Counted from the first letter of the stretch, positions 17,536-27,617 are shown. The stretch is 64,000 bases of DNA from Pseudobacteriovorax sp. (GCA_013215145.1 JABSRP010000013.1:124001-188000); one strand, 5' to 3'. Program-made: numbers and translations. The notes: generated by a model not told the origin, from the sequence alone.

Positions 17536-18387
17536 GTGTATTGGCTATTGTTTTTGTTAATGATCCCTTGCTTTTTTCTGATCTCCGATCCTATAGCATT
17601 GCTAGTCATCATTGATTCAATTTTGTGCATTGGATCAATAGTACTTATAAAACGAAATGTTCGATCTATTGAGGCAACGGTTAAGCTAGTTCTAATACAG
17701 TGGTTGTTGCTTTTTTTGGTTTTGGTAGCTATGGGGTTGGGGAACCGATTTGAAGAGGGTATTCTATCGCATCTATTTGCTACAGGTTTTCTTGTTATGA
17801 AAATGGGCTTAGGAATTTTTCCTAGGCAGTGGATTGATTTTTTGGATGGTCAAGATGAATCGAGTATTTTTCTCGCATTTCCTTATGCCGCTTTCATCAT
17901 TTATTTCATTTCGGATGTCATTCAAATTGGTAATATTGTGAATTTGTCTTTCCTGTTTTATGCAGTGTCCGGACTGGTCCTTGTTACTAGTTTAGTCTCT
18001 TTGGCTCAAAACCATTTAAATCGTTTGTATGGTTATTTATGTAGTTTTCCTGTTGCATTGGCTTTTCTTGGAACTATCAAAGGTGAACAGACTTTGTCAC
18101 TCTCTCTTTTGGGAGTTTCCGCTATATTGCTTGGTAGTTCGATTTATGTCTCAAAAAAAAGAGGTCTAGAATCTGTGGATAGCTTTGGGGAAGAAGGATT
18201 TGTATTGTTACTGCCTTTGCTAACGCTATTTATTTCTGCAGATTTATTCTTACCTTGGATTTTTCTTAGTGACTCGATCGAGGCAAACTATGAAATCATT
18301 ACCGGCACTATACTTTGGTTCTCAGTGTCATTAGTACAGTACCGGTTGTTGAGATATAGAATCCTAACAAAATCTCTTGCCTCCTAA
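17536..18387 (+). CDS. Polytopic membrane protein, possibly related to complex I/Mrp antiporter subunits
   Basis: The 283-residue product has about ten helices. The stretch VMKMGLGIFPRQWIDFLDG (about 88-106) is like the K-G-x-x-PFHxWLPDA motif of NuoL/M/N and MrpA/D subunits. A later stretch, LVSLAQNHLNRLYGYLCS (about 151-168), is like the family's allalrQxdlKRLLAYSS. Both match only loosely and the protein is far shorter than the usual 450-500 residues. GTG start 17536 follows AGGTGA. It converges with pyc, the stop codons being nine bases apart. Function is unproven; a membrane complex with its two neighbours is my best guess. Confidence 0.62.
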   Translation: MYWLLFLLMIPCFFLISDPIALLVIIDSILCIGSIVLIKRNVRSIEATVKLVLIQWLLLFLVLVAMGLGNRFEEGILSHLFATGFLVMKMGLGIFPRQWIDFLDGQDESSIFLAFPYAAFIIYFISDVIQIGNIVNLSFLFYAVSGLVLVTSLVSLAQNHLNRLYGYLCSFPVALAFLGTIKGEQTLSLSLLGVSAILLGSSIYVSKKRGLESVDSFGEEGFVLLLPLLTLFISADLFLPWIFLSDSIEANYEIITGTILWFSVSLVQYRLLRYRILTKSLAS

Positions 18388-18395
18388 ACCCACTA

Positions 18396-21300
18396 TTAGG
18401 AAATAATGGCAAGCAGATCGGATTCGTTTATAAGGTCTCCTACTTGAACAGATATCGACGACAAAGTTCCGGAGGCTTTTGCTGTTATGATATATTCCAT
18501 TTTCATGGCCTCCATAACTAAAATACTATCCCCTTCTTTAACTTGACTCCCTTTTTGAGCTTTGATTTCTATTATTTTTCCTGGCATGGGAGCTCCAATG
18601 TGATTGGGATTGAAAGTGTCTGCCTTTTCTCTAGATATAGATGAGCTAGTAGCCGTCTCATCTACAATCTCAAGAGCTCTTGGAAAGCCGTTTAGCTGGA
18701 AAAAAAGTCTTCTATTGCCATTAGTATCTGGCTCTGTGATTCCCGAAAGACTTATATAAAGTGTTTTGCCTGGTTCAATATGAATCTCAATTTCTTTGTT
18801 GGGTTCAATTCCGTAGAAAAATATATCGGTTGGAACCTTTTCAATGGCACCATATTCTTTCACGTGTTTGGTGTAGTCCAACCAAACTTTTGGATAAAGT
18901 CTGTAAGATATCGCTTCTCTTTCCGTTATCGGGCGTCCGATTTTTGTCTCGAGTTCTTCCTTTGTTACACTAAGACTATCATCGTCCACAGCTGCAATGC
19001 TTGTCAGATCTTTGTGCTTGCCAAGGACGATGTCTTGAACTTCGGTGTTAAATCCACCATAAGGTACTCCCATTTCTCCCTTGAAAAAACTTATGACTGA
19101 GTCGGGATAATCAAGGTTTGGTTTTTGATCGAGAAACTCAGGGCCTGTCAGATTATTTTTTTGAAGCAATAATGCCATGTCTCCCACGACCTTGGAAGAT
19201 GGCGTAACTTTAACTATATCACCAAACAGATCGTTAACTTCCATATAGCGTAAAGTAAGTTCGTGGAATTCGCTGTCTGTTACACCAACTTTTTGAGCTT
19301 GATTGTATAAGTTTGAGTACTGGCCACCAGGAATCTCATGCTTATAAACTTCGGTTGATGTGGCTTTTAAACCTGGGTCGAAAGCCATGTACTTTTTGCG
19401 AATACTGGCCCAATAGCGGCTTGCCTCATCAAGATCTTCCAGTTCGACATCTGGACAGTTGTTTTCACCCTCGAGTGATGCAACAAGAGCATTGAGGCTG
19501 GGTTGAGAGGTAAGGCCTGACATGGAGCTCATGGCTCCATCAACGATATCACAGCCAACTTCAGCTGCTGCAAGCAACATGGCATCTGAGGAGCCAGAGG
19601 TAGCATGAGTGTGCAGATGGATCGGCAAATCAATCGCATTCTTAAGTTCTGTCACTAATACCTTGGCAGCCTTAGGGCGAAGGAGTCCGGCCATATCCTT
19701 GATACAAATGATATCTGAGCCCATGACCTCGAGTTTCTTTGCTAAATCAATGTAATACTTTAGATCATATTTAGTTTTGCTTGGATCTAGTATATTGCCT
19801 GTGTAGCAGATACAGCTCTCTGCGATTGATCCGTGTTTTTTCACCTCTTCAATCGCAAGTTTCATTTGATCGGAATTATTTAGACAATCAAAAATCCTAA
19901 ACAGGTCGAGGCCAGATTCCGCCGTAAGTCGAATAAAATCTTTAATGACCCATGATGGGTAGTTAGTATAGCCGACAGCATTCGAGCCTCTAAAAAGCAT
20001 TTGCAGAAGATGATTGGGTAACGCTTCGCGCAAAGAAGCCAAACGATCCCATGGATCTTCTTTCAAGAACCTAAAGCAGGTATCAAAGGTAGCCCCTCCC
20101 CACATTTCCACTGAGAATAGATTTTGCAGATTCTCCTTGTAAAATTCTGTTGCACCATAAATATCTATGTTTCGTAGTCTGGTGGCGAAAAGTGACTGGT
20201 GCGCATCACGCATTGTTGTATCGGTAAGTAAAATTCGATTTGAAGACTTTATCCAACTTTTGAGACCTTCGACGCCGTCTTTATCGAAGACACTCTTGGC
20301 ATTGTCAGAATCTCTTTTTGATTTCCTTTTAGAGATATCGTAATGACCTGCTTGTGGTCGAAAGTCCTTTTCTGGTAGTCCGTGAGGGTTGTTGATGGTC
20401 ACGTTTGAGATGAATTTCAGTAGGCGTGTAGCCCTGTCCTGTGATTGAGGAAACTTATAAAGATCTTTTTCTATTGCCAGAAAAGAAGTGTCTACGCTCC
20501 CTTCGAGAAATCTATTATGATTCATGATATTGATGAGAAGCGGGATGTTCGTTTTGACCCCTCGAATGCGAAACTCTTTCAAAGCACGAGCCATCTTCCT
20601 TGCAGCACCGTAAAGATCGAAGCTATATGCCGTAACTTTCACTAGCAAAGAATCATAGTGTGGTGTAACGAGGCCGCCGGATGTTCCTAGGCCTTCATCG
20701 AGGCGAATTCCAAACCCTTGAGCCGGTCTGTATGCTAGAATAACTCCAGTATCTGGAGCAAAGTCTTTCTGCGGATTCTCTGTCGTGATCCGACACTGAA
20801 TAGCCACACCTTTTGCTTTTACATCTGATTGTTTGGTAATACCTATTGCTGGGTGCTGTAAAGTTCGTCCAGCAGCTAGCAAGATAGACATTTGGACAAG
20901 ATCGATTCCGGTTACCATTTCTGTTACGGTATGCTCGACCTGAATCCTTGGATTAACTTCAAGAAAGTAGATGTTTTCTTTGTCGTCGACTAAAAATTCA
21001 ACAGTACCAATGCCTACATAATTTACATGGGCTGCAATATCAGTAGCGTACTTGAATAATTTTTCTCTTGCGTCCTCACTCAGATTAATTGAGGGTGCAA
21101 TCTCGACTACCTTTTGATGCCGTCTTTGAATCGAACAGTCACGTTCGTATAGATGAATAAATTGACCTGAACTGTCGCCAGCTATTTGAACCTCAATATG
21201 CCTGGGGTTTTGGATATTTTTTTCCAAATAGACATCTGCTTTACCAAAGGATGTCAAAGCTTCAGATTGTGCTCTCTCAAACTCGCCTTTTAGCTGAGCT

Positions 21301-21842
21301 TCGTCTTTTACAATGCGAATGCCCTTTCCACCGCCACCCGATAAAGCTTTTAATGTGATAGGATATCCGATGGTTTCAGCTAGAGAAACAGCCTCTTTTA
21401 TAGAAACGCAAGGCTCCTCACCTCCTGGGATCGACGGAATATTAGCCGCAAGTGCCACCTCTTTTGCTTTTAGTTTATCACCAAACAATTCAAGTATTGA
21501 GGAGGCCGGACCACAGAACATGATACCTGATCTTTCACAGGCTTCGGCAAACTCTGGATTTTCAGAAAGAAAACCATAACCTGGGTGTATGGCGTCCACC
21601 TTTTTTTCCTTTGCCAATGCGATAATGGCTTTCCAATTTAAGTACGAACCAACTGGGTCGCCCTGTTCCCCTATTTTATAAGCTTCGTCAGCCTTGAATC
21701 GATGGACGGAAAATCGGTCTTCGTGACTATAGATGCCAATGGTTCTCATATTTAACTCTGTGGCAGCCCGGAAAATTCTGGTCGCGATTTCACCACGATT
21801 TGCTACTAGAATTCTTTTGTTTGCGACGACCCGATTTTTCAT
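18396..21842 (-). CDS. pyc: Pyruvate carboxylase
   Basis: This biotin enzyme makes oxaloacetate from pyruvate, bicarbonate and ATP. The 1148-residue single chain has all parts in order: biotin carboxylase (about 10-460, beginning ILVANRGEIATRIFRAA, with GGGGKGIRIV and EVNPRIQVEHTVTE), carboxyltransferase (about 540-810, beginning TTMRDAHQSLFATR), an allosteric/tetramerisation region (SNLYNQAQKVG onward) and the biotinyl domain with EAMKM, lysine 1114. Length equals that of typical bacterial and eukaryotic enzymes. It is transcribed alone, divergently from mfd. It gives the host an anaplerotic entry from pyruvate. Confidence 0.98.
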   Translation of the reverse strand: MKNRVVANKRILVANRGEIATRIFRAATELNMRTIGIYSHEDRFSVHRFKADEAYKIGEQGDPVGSYLNWKAIIALAKEKKVDAIHPGYGFLSENPEFAEACERSGIMFCGPASSILELFGDKLKAKEVALAANIPSIPGGEEPCVSIKEAVSLAETIGYPITLKALSGGGGKGIRIVKDEAQLKGEFERAQSEALTSFGKADVYLEKNIQNPRHIEVQIAGDSSGQFIHLYERDCSIQRRHQKVVEIAPSINLSEDAREKLFKYATDIAAHVNYVGIGTVEFLVDDKENIYFLEVNPRIQVEHTVTEMVTGIDLVQMSILLAAGRTLQHPAIGITKQSDVKAKGVAIQCRITTENPQKDFAPDTGVILAYRPAQGFGIRLDEGLGTSGGLVTPHYDSLLVKVTAYSFDLYGAARKMARALKEFRIRGVKTNIPLLINIMNHNRFLEGSVDTSFLAIEKDLYKFPQSQDRATRLLKFISNVTINNPHGLPEKDFRPQAGHYDISKRKSKRDSDNAKSVFDKDGVEGLKSWIKSSNRILLTDTTMRDAHQSLFATRLRNIDIYGATEFYKENLQNLFSVEMWGGATFDTCFRFLKEDPWDRLASLREALPNHLLQMLFRGSNAVGYTNYPSWVIKDFIRLTAESGLDLFRIFDCLNNSDQMKLAIEEVKKHGSIAESCICYTGNILDPSKTKYDLKYYIDLAKKLEVMGSDIICIKDMAGLLRPKAAKVLVTELKNAIDLPIHLHTHATSGSSDAMLLAAAEVGCDIVDGAMSSMSGLTSQPSLNALVASLEGENNCPDVELEDLDEASRYWASIRKKYMAFDPGLKATSTEVYKHEIPGGQYSNLYNQAQKVGVTDSEFHELTLRYMEVNDLFGDIVKVTPSSKVVGDMALLLQKNNLTGPEFLDQKPNLDYPDSVISFFKGEMGVPYGGFNTEVQDIVLGKHKDLTSIAAVDDDSLSVTKEELETKIGRPITEREAISYRLYPKVWLDYTKHVKEYGAIEKVPTDIFFYGIEPNKEIEIHIEPGKTLYISLSGITEPDTNGNRRLFFQLNGFPRALEIVDETATSSSISREKADTFNPNHIGAPMPGKIIEIKAQKGSQVKEGDSILVMEAMKMEYIITAKASGTLSSISVQVGDLINESDLLAIIS

Positions 21843-21959
21843 GGTAGTTCCTTTATGACAGGCGTTATGGTACAGCAGGAAGGCTTAGCGATTTGTAAAG
21901 CTTGCGAAAGATAGCGGCAAATCGACTGCCTTTGGAGTCTCGTCTTGGCAATGTTTTAT

Positions 21960-21978
21960 AGCATATCTTCTATATGCT
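21960..21978. promoter_or_regulatory. Inverted repeat between pyc and mfd
   Basis: AGCATAT (21960-21966) and ATATGCT (21972-21978) form a perfect 7-bp inverted repeat around CTTCT. It lies 118 bases before the pyc start and about 150 before the mfd start, in the shared divergent region. This is the geometry of a dimeric repressor operator, or of a small hairpin. No T-run follows on either strand. Confidence 0.4.
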
Positions 21979-22125
21979 CAATAGGGAGCAAAACTGTAGC
22001 TACTTGGAAGTGTGAAGGTGCTCTCATAAATGTGTGACTGTCAGTGACATGTTTCCTGATTTAGTATCTTTCGTGTTTTAATGTGGACTGAAAATAAGAT
22101 ATTTGATCAGAAGGTAGGAGTTCTC

Positions 22126-25100
22126 TTGGCAAATACCCTAAACTCGTCCCTAGAGAGCGCTCTAAATGAGGCTTTGCTGTCAATACAGCCTAGCTTTAGT
22201 GGATTTAAAGGCATGCCAACTTCATTTGTGGGCTTGTTTGAAGAGGAGCAGATGATACTGCTCCAAAGCCTCTTATCCATAATCAATCAAAAAAAACTCT
22301 GTGGCATTATCGTAGTCGTTTGTGATTCACAGAAGGAAATTCATCGCTGGTACAGCTTATTGAGCCAGGGACAGAAGGCAGAATGGACGAATATTTATTC
22401 GCTGCCACACTTTGATCACTGGGGTCATGCCAGATATTCCAATAAATCCTCAGAAGTCTTTCAGCGATTAAACTCTTTGATTGCTTTACAAAACCCTACA
22501 GGGTTTTCGTTGGTGCTTACTAGCAGATTAGGTATAGCCCAATACACTATTGATATTGGGACATGGGAAAAGCTACAACTCGTCGTAAATAAAGATGATG
22601 AGATAGATATTGATGATCTGATTTCCTCGCTAAAGTCATTGGGCTACTTCGAAGATGAAACTGTGATTAATCCTGGAACATATTCCCTTCGCGGAGGAGT
22701 CCTCGATATATTTTCCTTTCATTACCAGAAGCCTGTGAGAATCGAGTTTTTTGCTGATGATATTCGCTCTATCAAAATTTTTGACGTGGATAGTCAGATG
22801 TCCGGAGAGGAGCTTCAATTTTACATTATCTCGCCGGCGCACGAGGCCGTTACCGAGGAGGCCCGATTAAAAGAACAGGCTCAGAAACTCAATGAATGCT
22901 TGATGGATCAGGAGCTTGTGACAAGGGGAGAACGACAAGTATACGTGGACTGTGTACTAAATCGCGAACAAATTCCAGATGTCGAACGAATACAACCTTT
23001 ACTTCGGCTTTCAGAAGTGCCTACCGTGGACTATATAAGAAAATCGATAGTTTTTGATTTTTCTACCAAGAGCGGTAGAGTGCGTTCACTTGAAATGATT
23101 GAAAAGTGGGAATTACAAACTTCAAATTCCTCAATTTCAGGTCTCGCAGGCTTACGACCTGAGCAATATTTCAAAATTGAATTGATCGAAAGTAGGCTGT
23201 CTCAAGTCATGTTGGATGTTGGTCGTACAGAGGGAAACCATGCCTCTTGGGCTTCAATAAAGTACCTTAATCTACCAAGTGATCGTACTAAGCTTGTCGC
23301 CCAATTAAAAAAATTTTGTCATAACGACAAATCAGTTATTATTGCGACGCCTGAGCTAAAGCAAATCGACAAACACCTTCGATTTTTGGAGTCCATTCAT
23401 ATCGAAGCACATCGGTTGGAAGGCGGCATCTGGCAGCCCTCTTTGCTAGGAAACGGAAAGATCTATGTTGGGTTTGGTTGGTCAGCGATTCCTGTTGAAA
23501 TAGCGCATCGCAGGCTCCTGATTATCCCAGATTTTATGCTTTCTGGAGATAGCTTAAAGAATCGGGGGTTTAGCCATACCAAAACTAGCCCACAATCCAT
23601 TAAGTCAATTTTGGATAATTTGAAGAAGATTGAGCCTGGAACACTTGTGGTTCATGAAGAGCATGGTATAGGCAGGTTTCTCAGCATGAGTTCTCTAGTC
23701 GTGGATCAACAAAAAACCGACTTTATGGTTCTGGAGTATGCTGATGGGGACAAAGTCTACGTACCGGTCGATCGCCTTAACAAAATTCAGAAATTTAGCG
23801 ATGACGACGAGAAAATTCGTTCTCTTGATAAGCTTAAAAGCTCTGCATGGGAAAAAAGGAAGTCCAAGGCAAAGTCGGCGATTAAGAAACTAGCGTTTCG
23901 TTTGGTCGAGGTGTATGCCAAGAGAAAGCTAGCCGAACGAAAGCCATACTCCCCCACTGGAGATATCTACTATCAATTTGAAGAAGACTTCCCATTTCAA
24001 GAAACGGCCGACCAAATAAGGTCTATCTCGGAGGTTCAGGAAGATCTTTCTAATAGCTACCCGATGGATAGGCTACTATGTGGTGATGTTGGGTTTGGTA
24101 AGACGGAGGTTGCCCTGCGTGCTATTATGCGAGTTGCGCTTGATGGGTTTCAAGCCATTGTTTTAGCGCCAACTACTGTCCTTACGCAGCAGCATTTTTA
24201 TAGTTTTACTTCTCGGTTTAGTAGCTTTGGGATCAAAGTTGGCTTATTAAATCGATTTGTATCGACTAAAAAGCTAAAGGAAACCATTGAAGCCTTTAAC
24301 CTAGGTACTGTTGATGTACTTATAGGTACTTCGAAGGTCCTTTCTAGCAAAATTGATACCTCTAATACAGGTATCATAATAATCGATGAGGAACAGCGCT
24401 TTGGTGTTGGACAAAAAGAGAAATTGCGCTCCCTTCGTGCCTCTATTGATGTCCTGAGTCTCTCCGCCACACCTATACCAAGATCCCTTCATATGGCAGT
24501 TTTAGGTATCAAAGATATTTCGATTCTAACAACCCCTCCCGTGGAAAGAAAACCAGTAAAGACTTTTACCATTGGATGGGATGTGACCTTGATCCGCGAG
24601 GCTATTCTCAAAGAAGTTCAGAGGGGTGGTCAGGTTTTCTTTGTTCATAACCGTGTTGTCGATATTCTTGGTATTGCGAGTAAGCTAAGGGACATCGTTC
24701 CAGATATAAGTATTCGAATCGCTCATGGGCAAATGTCTGAGAAGGAATTGGAGTCAACTACCATCGACTTTGTTGACAGGAAATTTTCCGTACTACTAAG
24801 TACCTCTATTATCGAAACTGGAATCGACATCCCCAACGCCAATACGATTTTTATCAATAATGCCAATGGCTTTGGACTTGCTCAGCTGTACCAGATGAGG
24901 GGGAGAGTGGGGCGTTCTGAAAGGCAAGGGTTTGCTTATCTCATAACTTCAGGAAACCCAAATCCAAACTCTGAAAAAAGACTGGAGTTGCTGGCGGCAA
25001 ATCAAGATTTGGGTGCAGGGTTTCAGGTATCCAGTTTTGACCTCGATATGAGGGGCGCAGGTGACCTTTTGGGTGCCGAACAATCTGGTCAATCCTACGA

Positions 25101-25623
25101 TATGGGTATCGATTTGTTTATGGAGATGCTTGATAGAGAGGTTAGGAGCATTCAGGGTAAAGAAGAGTTAAAGGATAGGGCTGAACCGGAAATTAAGCTA
25201 GGGATTGATGCCTACTTTGCCAAAACCTTCATCCCGAGTGAATCCGTTAGGATTAGAATATATAAACGACTGTTTACATGCCGCACGCTTGAAAATGTGA
25301 TGGGAGTTCAGGAAGAGTTAGTTAATCGATTTGGTAGTCTGAATGAGCCCGCTCTGGCTATTTTGTCTATTGCTCAGATAAAGGTTCTTATGAAGGCAGG
25401 GAATATGTCCGGCCTAGTGCGAAAGGCCGGTTCAAATCAGCTATGTTTGAAGTTTTCAAAGTTGACGAAAGAGATATTGCAGCGATTAGAGCGTTTGAAT
25501 CAGATAGGGCTCTCACACTGTAAGTTGGAGAGTGATTATAGTGTTACAATATCTCTGGTAAGTGTCAAAGATGAGCTGGCGTTTTTAATTTCAACTATAC
25601 AGCAAATTATTTCAGAGAGTTAA
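22126..25623 (+). CDS. mfd: Transcription-repair coupling factor Mfd
   Basis: Mfd is the ATP-driven translocase that removes RNA polymerase stalled at lesions and recruits UvrA. The 1165-residue product has a UvrB-like N-terminal region, the RNA polymerase-interacting segment with PGTLVVHEEHGIGRF, a RecG-like helicase core with GDVGFGKT (about 653-660), LAPTTVLTQQHF, the DEEQ box IIDEEQRFGV and SATPIPRSLHMA, and a C-terminal TRCF domain. A frame start at ATG 22081 exists without a ribosome binding site. TTG 22126 has AGGAG five bases upstream and is preferred. Two periplasmic foldase genes follow, the first after two bases. Confidence 0.96.
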   Translation: MANTLNSSLESALNEALLSIQPSFSGFKGMPTSFVGLFEEEQMILLQSLLSIINQKKLCGIIVVVCDSQKEIHRWYSLLSQGQKAEWTNIYSLPHFDHWGHARYSNKSSEVFQRLNSLIALQNPTGFSLVLTSRLGIAQYTIDIGTWEKLQLVVNKDDEIDIDDLISSLKSLGYFEDETVINPGTYSLRGGVLDIFSFHYQKPVRIEFFADDIRSIKIFDVDSQMSGEELQFYIISPAHEAVTEEARLKEQAQKLNECLMDQELVTRGERQVYVDCVLNREQIPDVERIQPLLRLSEVPTVDYIRKSIVFDFSTKSGRVRSLEMIEKWELQTSNSSISGLAGLRPEQYFKIELIESRLSQVMLDVGRTEGNHASWASIKYLNLPSDRTKLVAQLKKFCHNDKSVIIATPELKQIDKHLRFLESIHIEAHRLEGGIWQPSLLGNGKIYVGFGWSAIPVEIAHRRLLIIPDFMLSGDSLKNRGFSHTKTSPQSIKSILDNLKKIEPGTLVVHEEHGIGRFLSMSSLVVDQQKTDFMVLEYADGDKVYVPVDRLNKIQKFSDDDEKIRSLDKLKSSAWEKRKSKAKSAIKKLAFRLVEVYAKRKLAERKPYSPTGDIYYQFEEDFPFQETADQIRSISEVQEDLSNSYPMDRLLCGDVGFGKTEVALRAIMRVALDGFQAIVLAPTTVLTQQHFYSFTSRFSSFGIKVGLLNRFVSTKKLKETIEAFNLGTVDVLIGTSKVLSSKIDTSNTGIIIIDEEQRFGVGQKEKLRSLRASIDVLSLSATPIPRSLHMAVLGIKDISILTTPPVERKPVKTFTIGWDVTLIREAILKEVQRGGQVFFVHNRVVDILGIASKLRDIVPDISIRIAHGQMSEKELESTTIDFVDRKFSVLLSTSIIETGIDIPNANTIFINNANGFGLAQLYQMRGRVGRSERQGFAYLITSGNPNPNSEKRLELLAANQDLGAGFQVSSFDLDMRGAGDLLGAEQSGQSYDMGIDLFMEMLDREVRSIQGKEELKDRAEPEIKLGIDAYFAKTFIPSESVRIRIYKRLFTCRTLENVMGVQEELVNRFGSLNEPALAILSIAQIKVLMKAGNMSGLVRKAGSNQLCLKFSKLTKEILQRLERLNQIGLSHCKLESDYSVTISLVSVKDELAFLISTIQQIISES

Positions 25624-25625
25624 GC

Positions 25626-26624
25626 ATGATTAAGAATTATCTTTTGATCGTTACTGGCCTTTTTTTCTTTGCAGGTGGGGCCTACTTCTGGAAAATTGCA
25701 AATACTGGGGTATACCATCGAAACGAGTACCCCTCTGCTCCTTCAAGCGAGTTGTTATCCACTGGCGATATCGTTGTTGTTGGGGACCAAAGAATTGGAA
25801 AGGACGATATTGATTGGGAGTTTTCACTCCTAACGAATGGGTTGTTTCAAGATCCCGAATTAACGGCAATTCCTGAGATAGATAAGGACAGTCCTAGCCT
25901 TAATACCTTGAGAGAAAAACTTACTACGAACTTAATTGAGAGAAAGTTACTATTTGCTTTTGTGAAACAAGACTCCGACTTCAATACGAACGATCCCGCT
26001 CGGTTTGAGTCTTGTCTGAAGGATTGGCAGCATGCTACCACAGAGCAAGAATCATTATTTAAAACTAAGCAAGATCGCGAGCGTCTTAAGAGCAGATTAT
26101 GCGAGCGATCGATTGTTTACCAATACCTGACAGAAAGGGTGTTCTCTAATATCGAAATAACCGACGAAGAAATGAAATCCTACTACGTTCGCTCCCAAAA
26201 TAAGTTTGCGGCTCCGCAGCGCGTGATTATTCGTCAAATCGTACTTGGGTCAGAACGAGAGGCCAAAAAAGTAAGGCATAGAGTCACCATTGCGAACTTT
26301 TCGTCGATGGCAAAAAAGGTGTCGATTGCTCCAGAAGCGGAAAATGGTGGATTGTTAGGTCCTTTTGCTAAAGGAGAGATGCCACGAGTATTTGATGTGG
26401 CTTTTTCAATGAGGACTGGAGAGATTCGTGGTATTTTGAAGTCCACTTACGGGTTCCATATCATAACCCTGGAAGAAAAGCTTCCGAAGTCTAAAATGAC
26501 ATATGAAGAAGCCTTGCCTCTAATTAAAAAGGCTTTGCTGACAGAAAAAAAAGAAGAGGAATATCAAAAATGGGTAGAAATGGCCTTAAGTGCTGTTCAA
26601 GTAACATCGCCGCGATCGTTGTAA
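25626..26624 (+). CDS. Membrane-anchored PpiC-type (parvulin) peptidyl-prolyl isomerase
   Basis: The 332-residue protein has an N-terminal helix (about 5-22) followed by an extracytoplasmic part. The parvulin domain, about residues 190-290, contains RVIIRQIVLGSEREAK, then ENGGLLGPFAKGEMPRVFDVAFSM and YGFHIITLEEK. The N-terminal half (EFSLLTNGLFQDPE and beyond) resembles the SurA/PrsA chaperone arm. It probably helps fold exported proteins. It starts two bases after mfd and overlaps the next gene by 55 bases, so mfd, this gene and surA form one operon. PrsA-like and PpiD-like names are alternatives. Confidence 0.87.
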   Translation: MIKNYLLIVTGLFFFAGGAYFWKIANTGVYHRNEYPSAPSSELLSTGDIVVVGDQRIGKDDIDWEFSLLTNGLFQDPELTAIPEIDKDSPSLNTLREKLTTNLIERKLLFAFVKQDSDFNTNDPARFESCLKDWQHATTEQESLFKTKQDRERLKSRLCERSIVYQYLTERVFSNIEITDEEMKSYYVRSQNKFAAPQRVIIRQIVLGSEREAKKVRHRVTIANFSSMAKKVSIAPEAENGGLLGPFAKGEMPRVFDVAFSMRTGEIRGILKSTYGFHIITLEEKLPKSKMTYEEALPLIKKALLTEKKEEEYQKWVEMALSAVQVTSPRSL

Positions 26625-27547
26625 GTATGCTGTTTTGTCATTTTGCAAGTGGGGCGGAGCTCGTCGATAGACTCCTAGCAGAAGTCAATGGGGACCCTAT
26701 CACCCTTAGTCAAGTGCAAAAAAAGATTGATAAAAATGTGCTTGTTGAAGTGTCTCCTTACCCAGCAACGGAAAAAGACCCCAAGTTTGAGATCGCTCTA
26801 CAGGACAGAATCAACCTGGAGCTCATCATTCAGAGGGCAGAAGAGCTGGATATTGAGATTGAAGACGATGAGCTCGAAGCCGAAATAGATAAGTTCATCC
26901 AAAGGCGGGGACTCACGAAGGATCAATTGCTCGCAGCCCTTAAGCAAGAAGGGATGTCATACGCACAGTATAAAAAAGACTGGAGTAAGCAGATGGTTAT
27001 TAGCCAGTTTCAAGGCCGTGAAATCATGCCATTGGTTAAAATTACAGATAAAGACTTAGAAATCTATTACATGCAGAAGGTTGGTGGTCAGGGTGAGAGT
27101 ATTAGGCTAACCCTAAAGCAGCTGTTTGTAAGAATTCCTTCGGGCGAAGGGTCCGTAAAAAAGGGAAAAGAGGATATTCTAAAGAAAGCCTATAATGAGC
27201 TTAAAGATGGCTTAGCCTTTTCTAAAGCAGTCAAGATTTATTCAGATAACGAGGATGCTCGTAAAGATGGTGGTGCCATGCCGCCAGTAATGTTGAAAGA
27301 TCTATCTCCCAAAATTCGAGATCAGGTTTCCGTCTTGAATCCTGGCGAATTTACATCACCAATTAGAATTGGGGCTGGAGCTTACATTTTCTATCTTGAA
27401 AACAAAGAGTTTGCCGGTAGTGAGGAGTTTGAGCAACAGAAACGAGTTTTGGAGCAGCAACTGAGACAGCAGCAAGTTGCTAGTCAAACGACTCAGTGGT
27501 TGGAGAATCAAAGGCGTCGATCAGATATTAAAATCATACGTAATTAA
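26570..27547 (+). CDS. surA: Periplasmic chaperone/PPIase SurA
   Basis: SurA escorts outer-membrane proteins across the periplasm. The 325-residue product has a signal peptide (about 1-28, ending near FASGAE), the SurA opening LVDRLLAEVNGDPITLSQV, an N-terminal chaperone domain with RGLTKDQLLAALKQEGMSYAQYKKDW, and one parvulin domain (about 178-285) with LKQLFVRIP, DGGAMPPVM and GAGAYIFYLE. E. coli SurA has two parvulin domains, so this is a shorter form. Translation starts inside the preceding gene, 55 bases before its stop, in another frame. Confidence 0.9.
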   Translation: MGRNGLKCCSSNIAAIVVSMLFCHFASGAELVDRLLAEVNGDPITLSQVQKKIDKNVLVEVSPYPATEKDPKFEIALQDRINLELIIQRAEELDIEIEDDELEAEIDKFIQRRGLTKDQLLAALKQEGMSYAQYKKDWSKQMVISQFQGREIMPLVKITDKDLEIYYMQKVGGQGESIRLTLKQLFVRIPSGEGSVKKGKEDILKKAYNELKDGLAFSKAVKIYSDNEDARKDGGAMPPVMLKDLSPKIRDQVSVLNPGEFTSPIRIGAGAYIFYLENKEFAGSEEFEQQKRVLEQQLRQQQVASQTTQWLENQRRRSDIKIIRN

Positions 27548-27617
27548 CGGACAGCAGTTCCTAGGTTTGTACAGAAACTTATCGTTTTACGAGAGAGACG
27601 GGAGTGATGAAGAAATC

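Noticed and set aside
18382..18401. TCCTAA/TTAGGA inverted repeat between the convergent ends of the membrane gene and pyc as a terminator.
   Set aside because: The stem has six AT-rich pairs made mostly of the two stop codons, and no T-run follows on either strand.
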